Source of the DNA: Phycisphaera sp.
GTDB lineage: Bacteria > Planctomycetota > Phycisphaerae > Phycisphaerales > SM1A02
Assembly (NCBI GenBank): GCA_016124975.1
Contig: WGMP01000004.1
Location: forward strand, 186,001-250,000
Reading direction: 5' to 3'
DNA: 64,000 bases
Shown: one piece after another, positions 45,259 through 57,476 of the stretch
How positions within the stretch are numbered: the stretch's first letter is position 1
Layout: every line of letters starts with the position of its first letter
Made by a program: the position numbers and the translations under genes
The notes under the pieces: model-generated
Told to the model about the DNA's origin: nothing
Database searches by the model: none
The model's input: only the letters and a program-made list of their open reading frames with translations

Positions 45259-46659
45259 ATGTCCACCGCGACCGACCAACCGCTCGATGTTGAGATCACC
45301 GTCACCGAGATCGCCCCCTGCGCGAAGCGCCTGTCCCTGACGGTTCCAGCGGCCGAGGTTGACGCGCGGCTCGAGCTTGCCTTCACGGCCTTCATTTCCG
45401 ATGCGGCGCTGCCGGGCTTCCGCAAGGGCAAGGCCCCGCGCGCGCTCGTCGAGAAGAAGGTCGGAGGCGCGATCCTCCATGAGACCCGCGGCCAGATCAT
45501 GAGCGAGGCCTACTCGAAGGCGATCGAGCAGCACCAGCTGCGCCCGATCAGCGATCCGCGGCCCGTCGAGGGGGCCGAGCCGCCCGAACTCGCGCGCGGC
45601 AAGGCGTTCAGCTTCTCGGTCGACATCGAGGTCGCACCCGACTTCGCGATCCCTGAGTTCTCCTCCTTCGAGGTGAAGAAGCCGACCATCGAGGTCACCG
45701 CCGAGCACATCGACGGCGAGATCCTCCGCCAGAGCTACCGCTTCGGCACCCCGAACCGCATCGAAGGCCCGCTTGAGCGCCTCGACCGCATGCTTGGCAA
45801 GGCGACGGTGTCGGTCGAGGGCCGCGACGGCACCTACTTCGAGACCGACAAGGCGCTCTGCGTCGTGCCCGCGGAGGAGGATGAGGGCAAGGGCCAGCTC
45901 CTCGGACTCATCATCGAGGGTCTCGACACGGCGCTCCTCGGCAAGAAGGTCGGCGACACGGTTTCCGTGTCGACGACGGGCGCTGAGGGCCACGAGCGCG
46001 AGGAACTGCGCGGCAAGAAGATCACCATCACCTACTCGATCAGCGAGGCTGAGCGCATCTCGCCGCGTCCCGTCGCGGAGCTCGCGCAGATGTACGGCGT
46101 CGAGAGCGAGGATATGTTCCGCGAGCAGGTCAAGGATGCGCTCGAGCAGCGTCGCGACGGAGAGCAGCGCGCCGCCATGCGCGAGCAGGTCTCTGAGCAA
46201 CTGGTCGAGAAGATCGATTTCGCGCTTCCCTCGAAGCTCTCCGAGGAGCAGGTCTCGCGCACCCTCGAACAGCAGCGCATGGAGCTTCTCTCGCGCGGAC
46301 TCGAGCCCGCGGCGGTCGAGATCCGTCTTGCCGAGGTCCGTGGCTCGAGCGAGAAGGCCGCCCGTGACCGCCTGAAGCTCTTCTTCATCATGGCGCGCCT
46401 CGCGCAGCACTTCGGCGTCAACATCACCGAGCAGGAGCTCAACGGGCGCATCGCCTCCATGGCCATGCAGCAGGGCGTTCGCCCCGAGCAGATGCGCCAG
46501 CAGCTCGACCGTGCGGGCCGCATGGGCGAGGTGATCTCGGTCATCCGCGACATGAAGGTCGGCGACCGCATCATCGCCCAGGCGAAGGTCACCGACATCG
46601 CGGCCGACGAGTGGAACAAGATCGTCGAGGCAAAGGCCCAGTCGCGCGCTGCGAAGTGA
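45259..46659 (+). CDS. tig: Trigger factor
   Basis: A 466-residue ribosome-bound chaperone. The ribosome-docking loop is LPGFRKGKAPRALVEKKVG (canonical GFRxGKxP). A PPIase-type middle domain follows (about residues 155-250), with an enlarged loop (VPAEEDEGKGQLLGLIIEGL). The C-terminal helical arms end in ERLK-like EQELNGRIASMAMQQGVRPE. It folds nascent chains at the tunnel exit. clpX lies about 1 kb downstream, the usual neighbourhood, although clpP is not between them. A strong terminator follows. Confidence 0.94.
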   Translation: MSTATDQPLDVEITVTEIAPCAKRLSLTVPAAEVDARLELAFTAFISDAALPGFRKGKAPRALVEKKVGGAILHETRGQIMSEAYSKAIEQHQLRPISDPRPVEGAEPPELARGKAFSFSVDIEVAPDFAIPEFSSFEVKKPTIEVTAEHIDGEILRQSYRFGTPNRIEGPLERLDRMLGKATVSVEGRDGTYFETDKALCVVPAEEDEGKGQLLGLIIEGLDTALLGKKVGDTVSVSTTGAEGHEREELRGKKITITYSISEAERISPRPVAELAQMYGVESEDMFREQVKDALEQRRDGEQRAAMREQVSEQLVEKIDFALPSKLSEEQVSRTLEQQRMELLSRGLEPAAVEIRLAEVRGSSEKAARDRLKLFFIMARLAQHFGVNITEQELNGRIASMAMQQGVRPEQMRQQLDRAGRMGEVISVIRDMKVGDRIIAQAKVTDIAADEWNKIVEAKAQSRAAK

Positions 46660-46701
46660 TCGCCAGCGCAGCGAGGCGATAGACCGCTCGGCAGAAACTC
46701 C

Positions 46702-46750
46702 CCCGCCGCGACGCAGACGCACCCGGCTGCATCGCGGCGGGTGGCTTTTT
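46702..46750 (+). terminator. Rho-independent terminator of tig
   Basis: Outer stem CCCGCCGCGA (46702-46711) pairs with TCGCGGCGGG (46732-46741), with an inner GCAG/CTGC pairing, followed by TGGC and TTTTT (46746-46750). Confidence 0.92.
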
Positions 46751-46809
46751 GCCCGCACTGCGGTGTGCTGGCGTGATCGGCCGATACGATGCGGCCAAGC
46801 GCCCACCGC

Positions 46810-47271
46810 ATGCATGCCGACGGCCTCCACCCCCTCCCCGCAATCCTCGTCGGCGCCGCCGATCTGGGCGAGTTCATGCGAGGGGTCGTGGTTCCGCTCG
46901 CCATCCTCCTCGTCATCGTGGTCGTGGGCTGGTTTGGAATCCGCTGGATAGGCAAGTGGTCGAAGAGCGACGAGGCCGATCGGGTGCCGTTCAGCCTGGA
47001 GGACCTTCGTCGGCTCCGCCGTGAGGGGTCGATCTCCGAGGAGGAGTTCGAGCGAGCCAAGGAGCAGATGTTGGCCGCTGCGAAACGCCCGCCGGCCACG
47101 AAGACGCCCGCGAAAGCCGCGGCGATGGCGATGGCGAAGGACCGCGGCGAGGGCCCCGCAGAGACATCAACGCCGCGCGAGGGTGCCGCAGGCAAGGCCC
47201 CCGCTCCAGCACGCCCCGTCCCCCCTGCGCAACTCAGGGAGAAGCGGACGCCGCCGAGCGAGAAGAGTTGA
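46810..47271 (+). CDS. Membrane protein with SHOCT domain
   Basis: A protein of about 153 residues. One membrane helix (about 28-46, PLAILLVIVVVGWFGIRWI) is followed by a SHOCT-type short helical domain, FSLEDLRRLRREGSISEEEF with ERAKEQML. The remaining 80 residues are Ala/Pro/Lys-rich and probably disordered. SHOCT domains are thought to mediate oligomerisation. The start is uncertain: ATGs at 46789, 46810 and 46876 are all in frame and none has a clear Shine-Dalgarno. Its stop codon lies inside a duplicated 14-bp unit. Confidence 0.72.
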   Translation: MHADGLHPLPAILVGAADLGEFMRGVVVPLAILLVIVVVGWFGIRWIGKWSKSDEADRVPFSLEDLRRLRREGSISEEEFERAKEQMLAAAKRPPATKTPAKAAAMAMAKDRGEGPAETSTPREGAAGKAPAPARPVPPAQLREKRTPPSEKS

Positions 47272-47292
47272 GAATCGCGAGTTGAGAATCGG
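47265..47292. repeat. 14-bp tandem duplication spanning a stop codon
   Basis: GAGTTGAGAATCGC (47265-47278) includes the TGA stop of the SHOCT gene (47269-47271) and is followed by GAGTTGAGAATCGG (47279-47292). A little further (about 47304-47342) a GTGGCTTGGCGTC-type 13-bp unit occurs three times. Confidence 0.85.
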
Positions 47293-47342
47293 GTGTGGGA
47301 GGTGTGGCTTGGCGTCGTGGCTTGGCGCCGTGGCTTGAAGCC

Positions 47343-47675
47343 CAGCTTCCAAACGAATGGCTTGAGCACCGAGCGCTCCCCGTTCAGCCTCAGGAGACGG
47401 GCGAGAACCCGAGCGCCACGACGGCATCCGAGAACCTTCCGTGTCGGTCTATGAGGTCTCTCGGGGCGAAGATCGCGTGGCGAAGCGCCGATTTCGGTGG
47501 TGAAAGAGCCAGTCTGAGCCAACACTTCCGACGCCCTCTGCCTCCGCGATGTGCGCGGGGGCACGATGCGGCGCACGATCCCTGTTGACGGGGCGAGAAG
47601 TGGCTTTCTCCCCAATCGCGCCGAGCAACCGATAGAGTGACCTGCCCGAGGCCGACCTCGGATCCGAGAGAACCC
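47343..47675. other. clpX upstream region, nothing recognised
   Basis: About 330 bases without a gene-like frame. Weak -35/-10-like pieces (TTGACG at 47585; TAGAGT at 47633) are not correctly spaced. No structured RNA is recognised. Confidence 0.4.
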
Positions 47676-49145
<1,470 letters not shown>

Positions 49146-49176
49146 GGCAACGGTGCGTCGAGCGCAGGAGGGTGGC

Positions 49177-49755
49177 ATGGCGACGAATCCGGCGAGCCCC
49201 GGTCGTGGAGGTGCCGTGATGGCGGCGCCTGAGGTCTACGCGCGCCTCGCCGCTGCGGCGGCGCTGCTTGCGGCGACCGAGCCGGATCCGGCGCGGCGCC
49301 TCCAGCCGTTGTGCGATCTCTTCTGGGATGCCTTGGCGCCCCTCGGTGTCAGCTGGATCGGGTTCTACCTCGTCGAGGCCATTGATGGCCCCGCAGCCGG
49401 GCCGCAGGAAATGGTGCTCGCGGCCCGCCGCGACAAGCCTGCGTGCTCCCCGATCGGCATGCATGGCGCCTGTGGCCAGTCTTATCGAGAGCAGTCGATC
49501 CGCCTGATCGAGGATGTCGAGCTCCTCGGAGCTGGCTACATCGCCTGCGATCCGCGTGACCGCTCCGAAGTGGTCATCCCGATTTATCGGTCAGGGTCTC
49601 TCTGGGGCGTCCTCGACGCCGACAGCCATCGGGTGGGCTGCTTTCACGATGGCGACGCAGAAGGGCTGGCCACTGTGCTGACCGCCTGCGGACTTCTCGA
49701 TCGAACGCCCCCGCTTCGCGCCAACCGCTTGCAGGATCGCGCGGGGACGGTATAG
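49177..49755 (+). CDS. GAF-domain protein, free methionine-(R)-sulfoxide reductase type
   Basis: A 192-residue single GAF domain. ISW-like VSWIGFYLVE, HGACGQSYREQ (catalytic-type Cys), AGYIACDPRDRSEVVIPIYR (resolving-type Cys) and GSLWGVLDADS follow the fRMsr pattern, in which cysteines reduce free methionine-R-sulfoxide. A third cysteine lies at DKPACSPIG. The expected tryptophan-rich N-terminal element is weaker, so a plain small-molecule-sensing GAF protein is the alternative. The start is good: AGGAGGG (49166-49172) four bases before ATG 49177. The rpmB promoter overlaps its 3' end. Confidence 0.82.
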   Translation: MATNPASPGRGGAVMAAPEVYARLAAAAALLAATEPDPARRLQPLCDLFWDALAPLGVSWIGFYLVEAIDGPAAGPQEMVLAARRDKPACSPIGMHGACGQSYREQSIRLIEDVELLGAGYIACDPRDRSEVVIPIYRSGSLWGVLDADSHRVGCFHDGDAEGLATVLTACGLLDRTPPLRANRLQDRAGTV

Positions 49756-49756
49756 T
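49728..49756 (+). promoter_or_regulatory. Promoter of rpmB
   Basis: TTGCAG (49729-49734) and TATAGT (49751-49756), spacer 16 (17 if CTTGCA is read as -35), about 55 bases before the L28 ATG. The -10 lies across the stop codon of the preceding gene. Confidence 0.6.
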
Positions 49757-49810
49757 GCGGGGCTCCCCATGGCGGACGGGCCGTCCGCCGCATCCGAATC
49801 GAGTCGAACC

Positions 49811-50089
49811 ATGCCACGCGTCTGCCATTTCTCTGGTGCCTCCACTTCTTCCGGTTGGGTCTGCAAGTACCGCGGCAAGGCGAAGTACCTCGGCGGCGTC
49901 GGTATCAAGACGACCTCGCGGAAGAAGCGGATGTTCAAGCCGAACCTCCAGGATGTGACCACCGTCATCGACGGCGCACCTGTGAACATCAAGGCGTCAA
50001 CCCGCGCGATCCGCGAGGGGCTCGTCGTGAAGCCCGTGAAGCGCAAGTACGCCTACACGCGCCGCATCAAGAACGGCGAGACCGTCTAA
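49811..50089 (+). CDS. rpmB: 50S ribosomal protein L28
   Basis: A 92-residue bL28. MPRVCHFSGASTSSGW at the start, RKKRMFKPNLQDVTTVIDG and the strand NIKASTRAIREGLVVKP correspond to the usual RVC..TG, RRFxPNLQ and RVSAKGLRTI elements. The loop between TGA and RKKR is longer than in E. coli (KYRGKAKYLGGVGIKTTS). ATG 49811 gives the conserved N-terminus; the frame to 49769 is an extension. It has its own promoter and a strong terminator. Confidence 0.92.
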   Translation: MPRVCHFSGASTSSGWVCKYRGKAKYLGGVGIKTTSRKKRMFKPNLQDVTTVIDGAPVNIKASTRAIREGLVVKPVKRKYAYTRRIKNGETV

Positions 50090-50163
50090 GGCGCTGGTTT
50101 CGGCGGCTCTGACGCCACGCTCGGTGGCGGATGGGCTGGACGGACACCACCGATCGAACGAAT

Positions 50164-50202
50164 CGAAGTCGGTTGCGCGAACGCGCAGCCGATTTCGTTT
50201 TT
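50164..50202 (+). terminator. Rho-independent terminator of rpmB
   Basis: Arm CGAAGTCGGTTGCGCG (50164-50179) pairs along its length with CGCGCAGCCGATTTCG (50182-50197), with two G-T pairs, then TTTTT (50198-50202). Confidence 0.94.
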
Positions 50203-50910
50203 GCACATCTTGCGGTGCATCGCGTCAGATGTCGATGGTTCTTCACCCCGACGGCTCGGTGGATCAACAGCGTCGCGTCAATGCAAGAGAATTCTCTGAG
50301 GAAATCGTGCGGCTTTCTTTGCAAAGACGGCGTTCGGGCCTATTCTCTCGCTCGGAAAGTCACCTTCATCCGCTGCGCCGCATCGTCGGGCCGGATCCTA
50401 CTCCGACCTTCCAGCCATCCCACTCTCCCTCGACCCTCCGCGGTCGCGTGGAGCCTTGCGTCGAACCGCGCGGTCGCGCGGTCGGCCGGCTTCATGGCGA
50501 TCGATGAGCGAGGCATCACGAAGTTCTCTAGGGTCCGTGTGTTCGGCGTGCGTTGCCTGCCGTCCTCCGTGGAGTTGACCGCTCCCGAGGCCGACCAGTT
50601 CGCGCGCCGCGAGTCCCGGATCTCGGCGGAAAGTCTGTGTTGGGCGCCACCCCTGGCGGCCGCGCGGTTGTCTTTCCTCGGAACCTCTCGCAGAGCCCCT
50701 CGCGTCGGTCGCGCGTCTTCGAGAGTCGCGATGGCGGTCCGCGCATGAACGAGACCGCGGTTCCGCAGGCACTTTGGCGGAACTTCGTGGTCAGCCCGAA
50801 CGAACGCTGCTCTCCCGACCGCTCCCGCCTCTCGAAACCCCGTCTCTCGAAACCCCGTCTCTCGAAACCCCGCTCGCGACTCGATCCTCCTCCCGATCCT
50901 CCCTCTCTCC
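50203..50910. other. About 700 bp upstream of dnaG without a convincing gene
   Basis: Open frames on both strands are arginine-rich and unlike known proteins. The first 200 bases are less GC-rich than the surroundings. The end holds a 15-bp repeat (50829-50873) and a pyrimidine-rich stretch just before dnaG. It probably holds the dnaG-rpoD promoter and leader. No RNA motif is recognised. Confidence 0.45.
50829..50873. repeat. 15-bp tandem repeat (3 units) upstream of dnaG
   Basis: Three exact copies of CTCTCGAAACCCCGT, ending 37 bases before the dnaG start codon, so it is likely within the 5' leader of the dnaG-rpoD transcript. Confidence 0.92.
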
Positions 50911-53243
50911 GTGCCCTCCAGCCCCATCAACTCCGACCGAGACCGCGTCCTCGCGGCCACCGACATCCTTGCCGTCATCGGCGAGGTCGTGGCGCTTCGG
51001 CCGAAGGGGCGCGAGCATGTCGGCCTCTGTCCCTTCCACGACGATCGGTCGCCGTCGATGGCGGTCGTGACGCACAAGGCGGCGTTCGGCGGGAGCGGCT
51101 TCTACAAGTGCTTCGCGTGCGGCGCGGCGGGCAACGCGATCGACTTCGTCATCAACTACCACCGCATGGAGTTCATTGACGCGCTGAAGTATCTCGCGTC
51201 GCGCGCGGGGATCGAGCTCACGCCCTACCAGCCCGCGATCGATCGCCGCAAGGATGGCGAGCCGACGCGCGATGAGATCCTCCGCGCCAACGCGCTGGCC
51301 GAGCGCTTCTTCCGCCGAGTGCTCGTCGACGCGGACGCTGGCGCCAAGGCGCGCGCAGAGATCGCGCGGCGCGGCTTCGGCGCGGACATCGTTGATGGCT
51401 TCGGACTCGGGGCTGCGCCTGCGCGAATGGATGCTCTTGTCGAGGGCGTCCGAAAGGCCGTGAAGCAGGGCGGCGACGACTATCCGCCGTTCGACGCGTT
51501 CGTACAGGCGGGCGTGATCCGGCCCGGGCGCTCGAATGGGCCAATTGACCTTCTTCGCGACAGGCTCGTCTTTCCGATCAGGGACGAGCTCGGCCGGCCC
51601 ATCGCGTTCGGCGGACGAAAGCTCGATCCCGAGCAGGAGCCGAAGTACCTCAACAGCCCCGAGTCGCCCGTCTTCCACAAGTCGAAGGCGCTGTATGGGA
51701 TCGATCGCGCCAAACGCGCCATCGTCGAGCGCAAGTCCGCGATCATCACCGAGGGCTACACCGATGTGATCGCGTGCCATCGGGCCGGCTTCACGAACGC
51801 AGTGGCCACCCTCGGCACTGCGCTCACGCGAGAGCACGCGCGCGTCCTCCGTCGCATGGCGGACACCGTGATCCTCCTCTTCGACGGCGACGAGGCGGGT
51901 CAGAAGGCCGCGGATCGCGCGCTCGAGGTGTTCTTCTCCGAGCCTGTCGACATCAAGATCTGCGTGCTGCCCGACGGGCTCGATCCTGACGATCTCCTCC
52001 GATCGGAGGGCGGTTCCGAACGCTTCGCGGAGGCGCTCGCCCGGTCGGGTGACGCGCTTTCGTTCATGGCGTCGCGCATTCGGCGGCAACTCGCCGGCCG
52101 CGGGCTCTCCGCGAGGCAGGCTGCGATCGAGCAGACGCTCGCGAAGTTCGTCGACCTCGGACTGAACGCGATGAACGGCCTCAGGCGCCAGCTGGTGATG
52201 CAGACGCTGAGCGAGCTCTTCGGGCTTCCGAGCCCCGATCTCGACAGGCTGGCGCGGTCGCTCGCTCCTCGGCCAACCGCCGACGGCGTTCGTGACGCGA
52301 GCCGCCAAGACGGACGCGACGGGCGGGCGACGATGATCGAGGTCACCGAGCGCGAGGCGCTCGGTGGCGGACGCGGAGACGCATCGACTTGGGAAGCGGG
52401 CCAGCAGGTTCGCGCGGGCGCCGACCTCTCGCTGAGCGGAGCGGTCCGTCGCGCCCGAACCGTCGCGGAGCGTCGGATCCTGGCGCTGCTCTGCACGGAT
52501 CCATCTGCTGCGCGGGTCACGGTTCCCGTCGAGGACTCGGGCACGCTCCCCCTCTCGGAGGCGTTGGCCCCCTCCGCCTTCGAGGAGGCGGCGCACTCGG
52601 CAATCTTTGCCGTGATCGCGGCGGCCGCCGAGGAGGCGCGCGTACTCTCTTTTGAGGCCTTGCTCGGTGCTTTGGACGATCAACGGCTCAAGCGCCTAGC
52701 ATCCGACCTTCGGCTTCTCGGCGACGAGCTGCTCATCGCATCCGCCAGCCAGGCGGGCGGGACGGCTGGCTCGGGAGCTGCGTCTGGGGATCAGGATCGC
52801 CTCGCAGAGGAACTCCGATCGAGCTGGATCGATCTTGAGAACCTCGAGCGGCGTCGGCGCTTCAGGGCTGAGTCGGTGCGCGGCGGAGCCGTGGTGAGCG
52901 ACTTTGGGTCCGACCGTTCCAGCCCAGTTTCAGACTCTTCCGTGCGCAACCTCCCCATTGATTCTCCCTCGAGCGGTGTCGACGGCGTGTCCGTCGCGGC
53001 CTTCGGCGAGTCGGATGCGGGATTGGCGGCGCACGCGACCCGTTCCGAGCGCGCCTCCGCGCACGGTTCGATGCAGGAGAACGCCCCCGCCGCGGGATCA
53101 GGCGCGGGCAGGAGTCTTGATCCCGAAGCCGCCGCCGAGCGTCTGAAGCGACTGCGTGAACGCGGTCACGACGCCACGGCGGCCAGAGCACTTTTCCGTC
53201 GCGGCCCTGGTGCCGCGACCGAGCCAGGACGGAGCAACAACCC

Positions 53244-53247
<4 letters not shown>
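50911..53247 (+). CDS. dnaG: DNA primase
   Basis: A 778-residue primase that makes RNA primers at the fork. The zinc-binding domain is [13 protein letters not shown] (C40, H43) with [16 protein letters not shown] (C67, C70). The RNA polymerase core has [40 protein letters not shown], the TOPRIM motif [12 protein letters not shown] and [14 protein letters not shown]. coli DnaG has 581 residues. Here the C-terminal part (from about 430) is about 200 residues longer, partly low-complexity, and ends with a basic helical segment. The start codon is GTG 50911. The last four bases (GTGA) overlap the rpoD start. Confidence 0.95.
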
Positions 53248-55202
<1,955 letters not shown>

Positions 55203-55223
55203 GCGCTTGAAGTCCAGCAAGTC

Positions 55224-55264
55224 GCCGCGGCGGGCCTTCGAAGGGCCCGCCGCGGCTTGCTTTT
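55224..55264 (+). terminator. Terminator after rpoD
   Basis: Stem GCCGCGGCGGGCC (55224-55236) pairs perfectly with GGCCCGCCGCGGC (55244-55256), then TTGCTTTT. It lies 21 bases past the stop. Confidence 0.92.
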
Positions 55265-55349
55265 GGCGACCGATTTTCGGATTGCGGGGCCTTCGTGCGG
55301 GCCTCAGGAACACCGGACGCTTCGCCCGCGATGCGCGGCCGACGGTGTC

Positions 55350-55928
55350 ATGGCCTCTCACGGAGGCACGGAGGAGAAGGCTGCGCGGTACGCTCCCGCC
55401 GTGGGTTCAGATGCAGACATCGCCCGATGGCGCACGGCGGCCGCGACCGAGGAGGTCGCGGAGTTCTTTCGTTTGGCGCGCGAGCGGATCGCAGAGGTCG
55501 TTCGCACGAAGCGACCGCTCTGCCTCGCCTCGGGTGCGTGCTGCCGCTTCGAGGAGTACGGGCACCGAATGTATGTGACGGGGCTCGAGGCCGCGTTCGT
55601 CGTGGAACGGATCGATCGAGCGCGGACCGTACGCGCGTCGAACCCGCTGCGCCTTCTCGAGGTGCACGAGTCGCAGTCACGCGGCGACTGCCCGTACTTG
55701 CGCGCAGGGCTTTGCGGCGAGCACGAGGAGCGCCCGCTGGGCTGCAGGATCTTCTTCTGCGACAAGGGGGCCGACGGCCACGGCGCAGACTGGCAGAGCG
55801 AGCTCTACGAGGAGCTGCACACGGCGACGGTCACGCTCCACGAGCGCATTGTCGCCCCCTATCGCTACCTCGAGTGGCGCGAAGCGCTGGCGTTGGTCGC
55901 GGAAGGGCCGCGCGTGCAGGAGCGCTGA
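55350..55928 (+). CDS. YkgJ-family cysteine-cluster protein (first of two)
   Basis: A 192-residue protein with the cysteine pattern of the YkgJ (CxxCxxCC) family, thought to bind zinc or iron: LCLASGACCRFEEYG, DCPYLRAGLCGEHEERPLGC and RIFFCDKG. The rest is helical. Role unknown, possibly metal handling or an Fe-S-like protein. ATG 55350 (MASHGGTEE) is the first good start after the rpoD terminator. Its stop lies about 10 bases before a 12-bp repeat. A second family member lies at 57018-57476 on the other strand. Confidence 0.85.
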   Translation: MASHGGTEEKAARYAPAVGSDADIARWRTAAATEEVAEFFRLARERIAEVVRTKRPLCLASGACCRFEEYGHRMYVTGLEAAFVVERIDRARTVRASNPLRLLEVHESQSRGDCPYLRAGLCGEHEERPLGCRIFFCDKGADGHGADWQSELYEELHTATVTLHERIVAPYRYLEWREALALVAEGPRVQER

Positions 55929-55938
55929 CGGCTTCGCC

Positions 55939-55974
55939 CTTCACGAGATCCTTCACGAGATCCTTCACGAGGTC
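55939..55974. repeat. 12-bp tandem repeat (3 units) inside the broken ECF sigma gene
   Basis: CTTCACGAGATC twice, then CTTCACGAGGTC. On the minus strand it reads DLVKDLVKDLVK, exactly where the recognisable sigma factor sequence stops. Confidence 0.9.
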
Positions 55975-56145
55975 GTCGGGCTCCGCGATGGACCGCAGCG
56001 ACGACCCCATCGCGTACGCAAGCAGGGGCTCGCGATACCGCTCCATCAGATGCGACCGCAACGCGGAGGAGCCCCCATGCCCCTCCGCGAGGCGGTCGAG
56101 GATCCAGCTCTGCTGCGTGGTCGGGAAGTGATCCGTCGCCGACAT
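55945..56145 (-). pseudogene. Truncated ECF-type sigma factor (N-terminal fragment)
   Basis: From ATG 56145 (in-frame ATG also at 56163) the minus strand reads MSATDHFPTTQQSWILDRLA with ALRSHLMERYREPLLAYAMG and IAEPDDLVKDL. This matches the N-terminal region 2 of planctomycete ECF-like sigma factors (FPTTxxxW, Ax..HLMxRYxxPLLAY, then a D(L/A)VxxxF motif). At the DLV position the sequence turns into DLVKDLVKDLVK from the 12-bp repeat, and what follows (into 55831) is arginine/proline-rich and antisense to the YkgJ gene. Regions 2.4 and 4 are missing, so it cannot work as a sigma factor. It is most likely a remnant. A short functional protein is the less likely alternative. Confidence 0.6.
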
Positions 56146-56213
56146 GGATTCCTGCCAGTCCATGCGACAACCACGGCGTCGCGCGCATGCACTTTCCAAA
56201 ATTGGTGGGAAAG

Positions 56214-56978
56214 TCAACCGCCCGTCTGCTGCTGGAAGTAGACCTCCTCCTTCGGCTGGATCAGGACGAAGCCCGACCCGTCGAAGCGGAGCTGGATCGA
56301 CTCGCCGCTGCCGCGGCCGAAGAAGGTCTTGAGGCTGACATCGGTGTGGATCTGCGGCTGGAGCGTGCCCGACCAGGCGACCGTCGCGTTTGGATCGGTG
56401 AAGACGGTCTGGCCGGGCTTCACCTCGAGGGCGAGCGGATCGTAGTGGGTGGTGATCGCAAGCATTCCCGAGCCCTCGAAGCGCACATTGAAGAGCCCGC
56501 CCGCGAGCATGCTCGCGCCGCCGCGCATCATCGTGATGTCCCACTTGAGCGACGGCTCGAACGCGAGCACATCGTTCCCGTTGACGAAGATCGACTCGTT
56601 CTGCAGCTTCAGGATCGAGATCTTCTTCGCCTCGTCCGCGAGATAGAGCTTGCCGCGCCCCTCGGCCTTCGTGAGCTGTGTTCCCTCGCCGCTGACGGCG
56701 CGCTTCAGGAGCTTGCCGATGCCGTGCTCGAGGATCCCCTCGCGCGTGAACTTGATGGCTCCGAGATACGCGACCATCGAGCCCGTCTTCGTCCACATCT
56801 GTCCATTGAGGTTGACCTCGAGCAAGCGTTCGTTCTCGAGTTCGAAGAGCCCGTGCCCACGATCGCGCTGGGCGCGGGCGCGCACGAACTCGGCCAGCGA
56901 GTACCGCCCGGCGGAGGGCTGCACGGCGTCGGGAGGCGGAAGGATGGTCGACGGAAGCGGCGGAGGCAGGTTCTGCAT
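56214..56978 (-). CDS. AIM24-family protein (DUF124/TIGR00266-like)
   Basis: A 254-residue protein built of repeated beta strands, as in the AIM24/TRAP-like fold. LFELENERLLEVNLNGQMWT, MVAYLGAIKFTREG, LNESIF-like LQNESIFVNGNDVLAF, MRGGASMLAGGLFNVRFEGS and GMLAITTHYDPLALEV are typical of the family, whose role in bacteria is unknown. Residues 1-40 are a Pro/Arg-rich extension. The start may instead be ATG 56999 (MAPTFRP); neither has a clear Shine-Dalgarno. It ends 68 bases before the sigma factor remnant. Confidence 0.85.
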   Translation of the reverse strand: MQNLPPPLPSTILPPPDAVQPSAGRYSLAEFVRARAQRDRGHGLFELENERLLEVNLNGQMWTKTGSMVAYLGAIKFTREGILEHGIGKLLKRAVSGEGTQLTKAEGRGKLYLADEAKKISILKLQNESIFVNGNDVLAFEPSLKWDITMMRGGASMLAGGLFNVRFEGSGMLAITTHYDPLALEVKPGQTVFTDPNATVAWSGTLQPQIHTDVSLKTFFGRGSGESIQLRFDGSGFVLIQPKEEVYFQQQTGG

Positions 56979-57017
56979 GGGGCGAAATGTAGGCGCCATG
57001 CCGCACGCCGGTGCGGT

Positions 57018-57476
57018 TCACGCTCCTGTGAGTCCGATCGTGATCTCGACGAGCGGGTGTACCGGCCCCGCGTCCATCCCTGGGCAGGGCGTCCGCCGCT
57101 TCGTCTCGGCCCAGGACTCGGGGCTTTCGACCACCTCGGGCCACCACGGCCAGCTGCGGCATTGGCTCGGGCGCGCACGGTAGATCCCGCAGATCGCCTT
57201 GCCTGGACGGCTGCTGCGGTCGAGGAAGACGCAGTCGAAGCGCCCGTCGATCTTGAGTTCCTTCAGGCTGCGCCTCGCGCCAACGCGGCGGGTGTAGCGC
57301 TCGAGGAACTCGGTCGTCGCGAGGCCGAGCTCCCTCGCCATGAGGTCGGCTTCCTGGGGAGTGAACCAGACGGCCCCTGGCGGACCCGAGCAGCAGTTGC
57401 CGCACTGGGTGCACTCGAACCGCAGCCCCTCGCTGTACCAGGGCGCCCCCGCGCCTTCGCCGTCAGTTGTTGCCAC
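57018..57476 (-). CDS. YkgJ-family cysteine-cluster protein (second of two)
   Basis: A 152-residue protein with FECTQCGNCCSGPPGAVWFT (the CxxCxxCC cluster), FDCVFLDRSSRPGKAICGIY and RPSQCRSWPWWPEV, the full YkgJ-type set of cysteines expected to bind a metal. I choose GTG 57476, which starts 14 bases before the end of the upstream gene. GGAGG lies five bases before it, formed by the glycine codons of that gene's C-terminal tail. The longer frame to 57596 lies inside the upstream gene. Confidence 0.85.
   Translation of the reverse strand: MATTDGEGAGAPWYSEGLRFECTQCGNCCSGPPGAVWFTPQEADLMARELGLATTEFLERYTRRVGARRSLKELKIDGRFDCVFLDRSSRPGKAICGIYRARPSQCRSWPWWPEVVESPESWAETKRRTPCPGMDAGPVHPLVEITIGLTGA

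Noticed and set aside
43006-46830. A 1274-codon open frame antisense to glutamine synthetase and trigger factor
   Set aside because: Shadow of two certain genes; crosses the tig terminator.
50131-50748. A 205-codon open frame between rpmB and dnaG
   Set aside because: It runs through the rpmB terminator stem and lacks recognisable motifs or start signals; kept as gene-free region.
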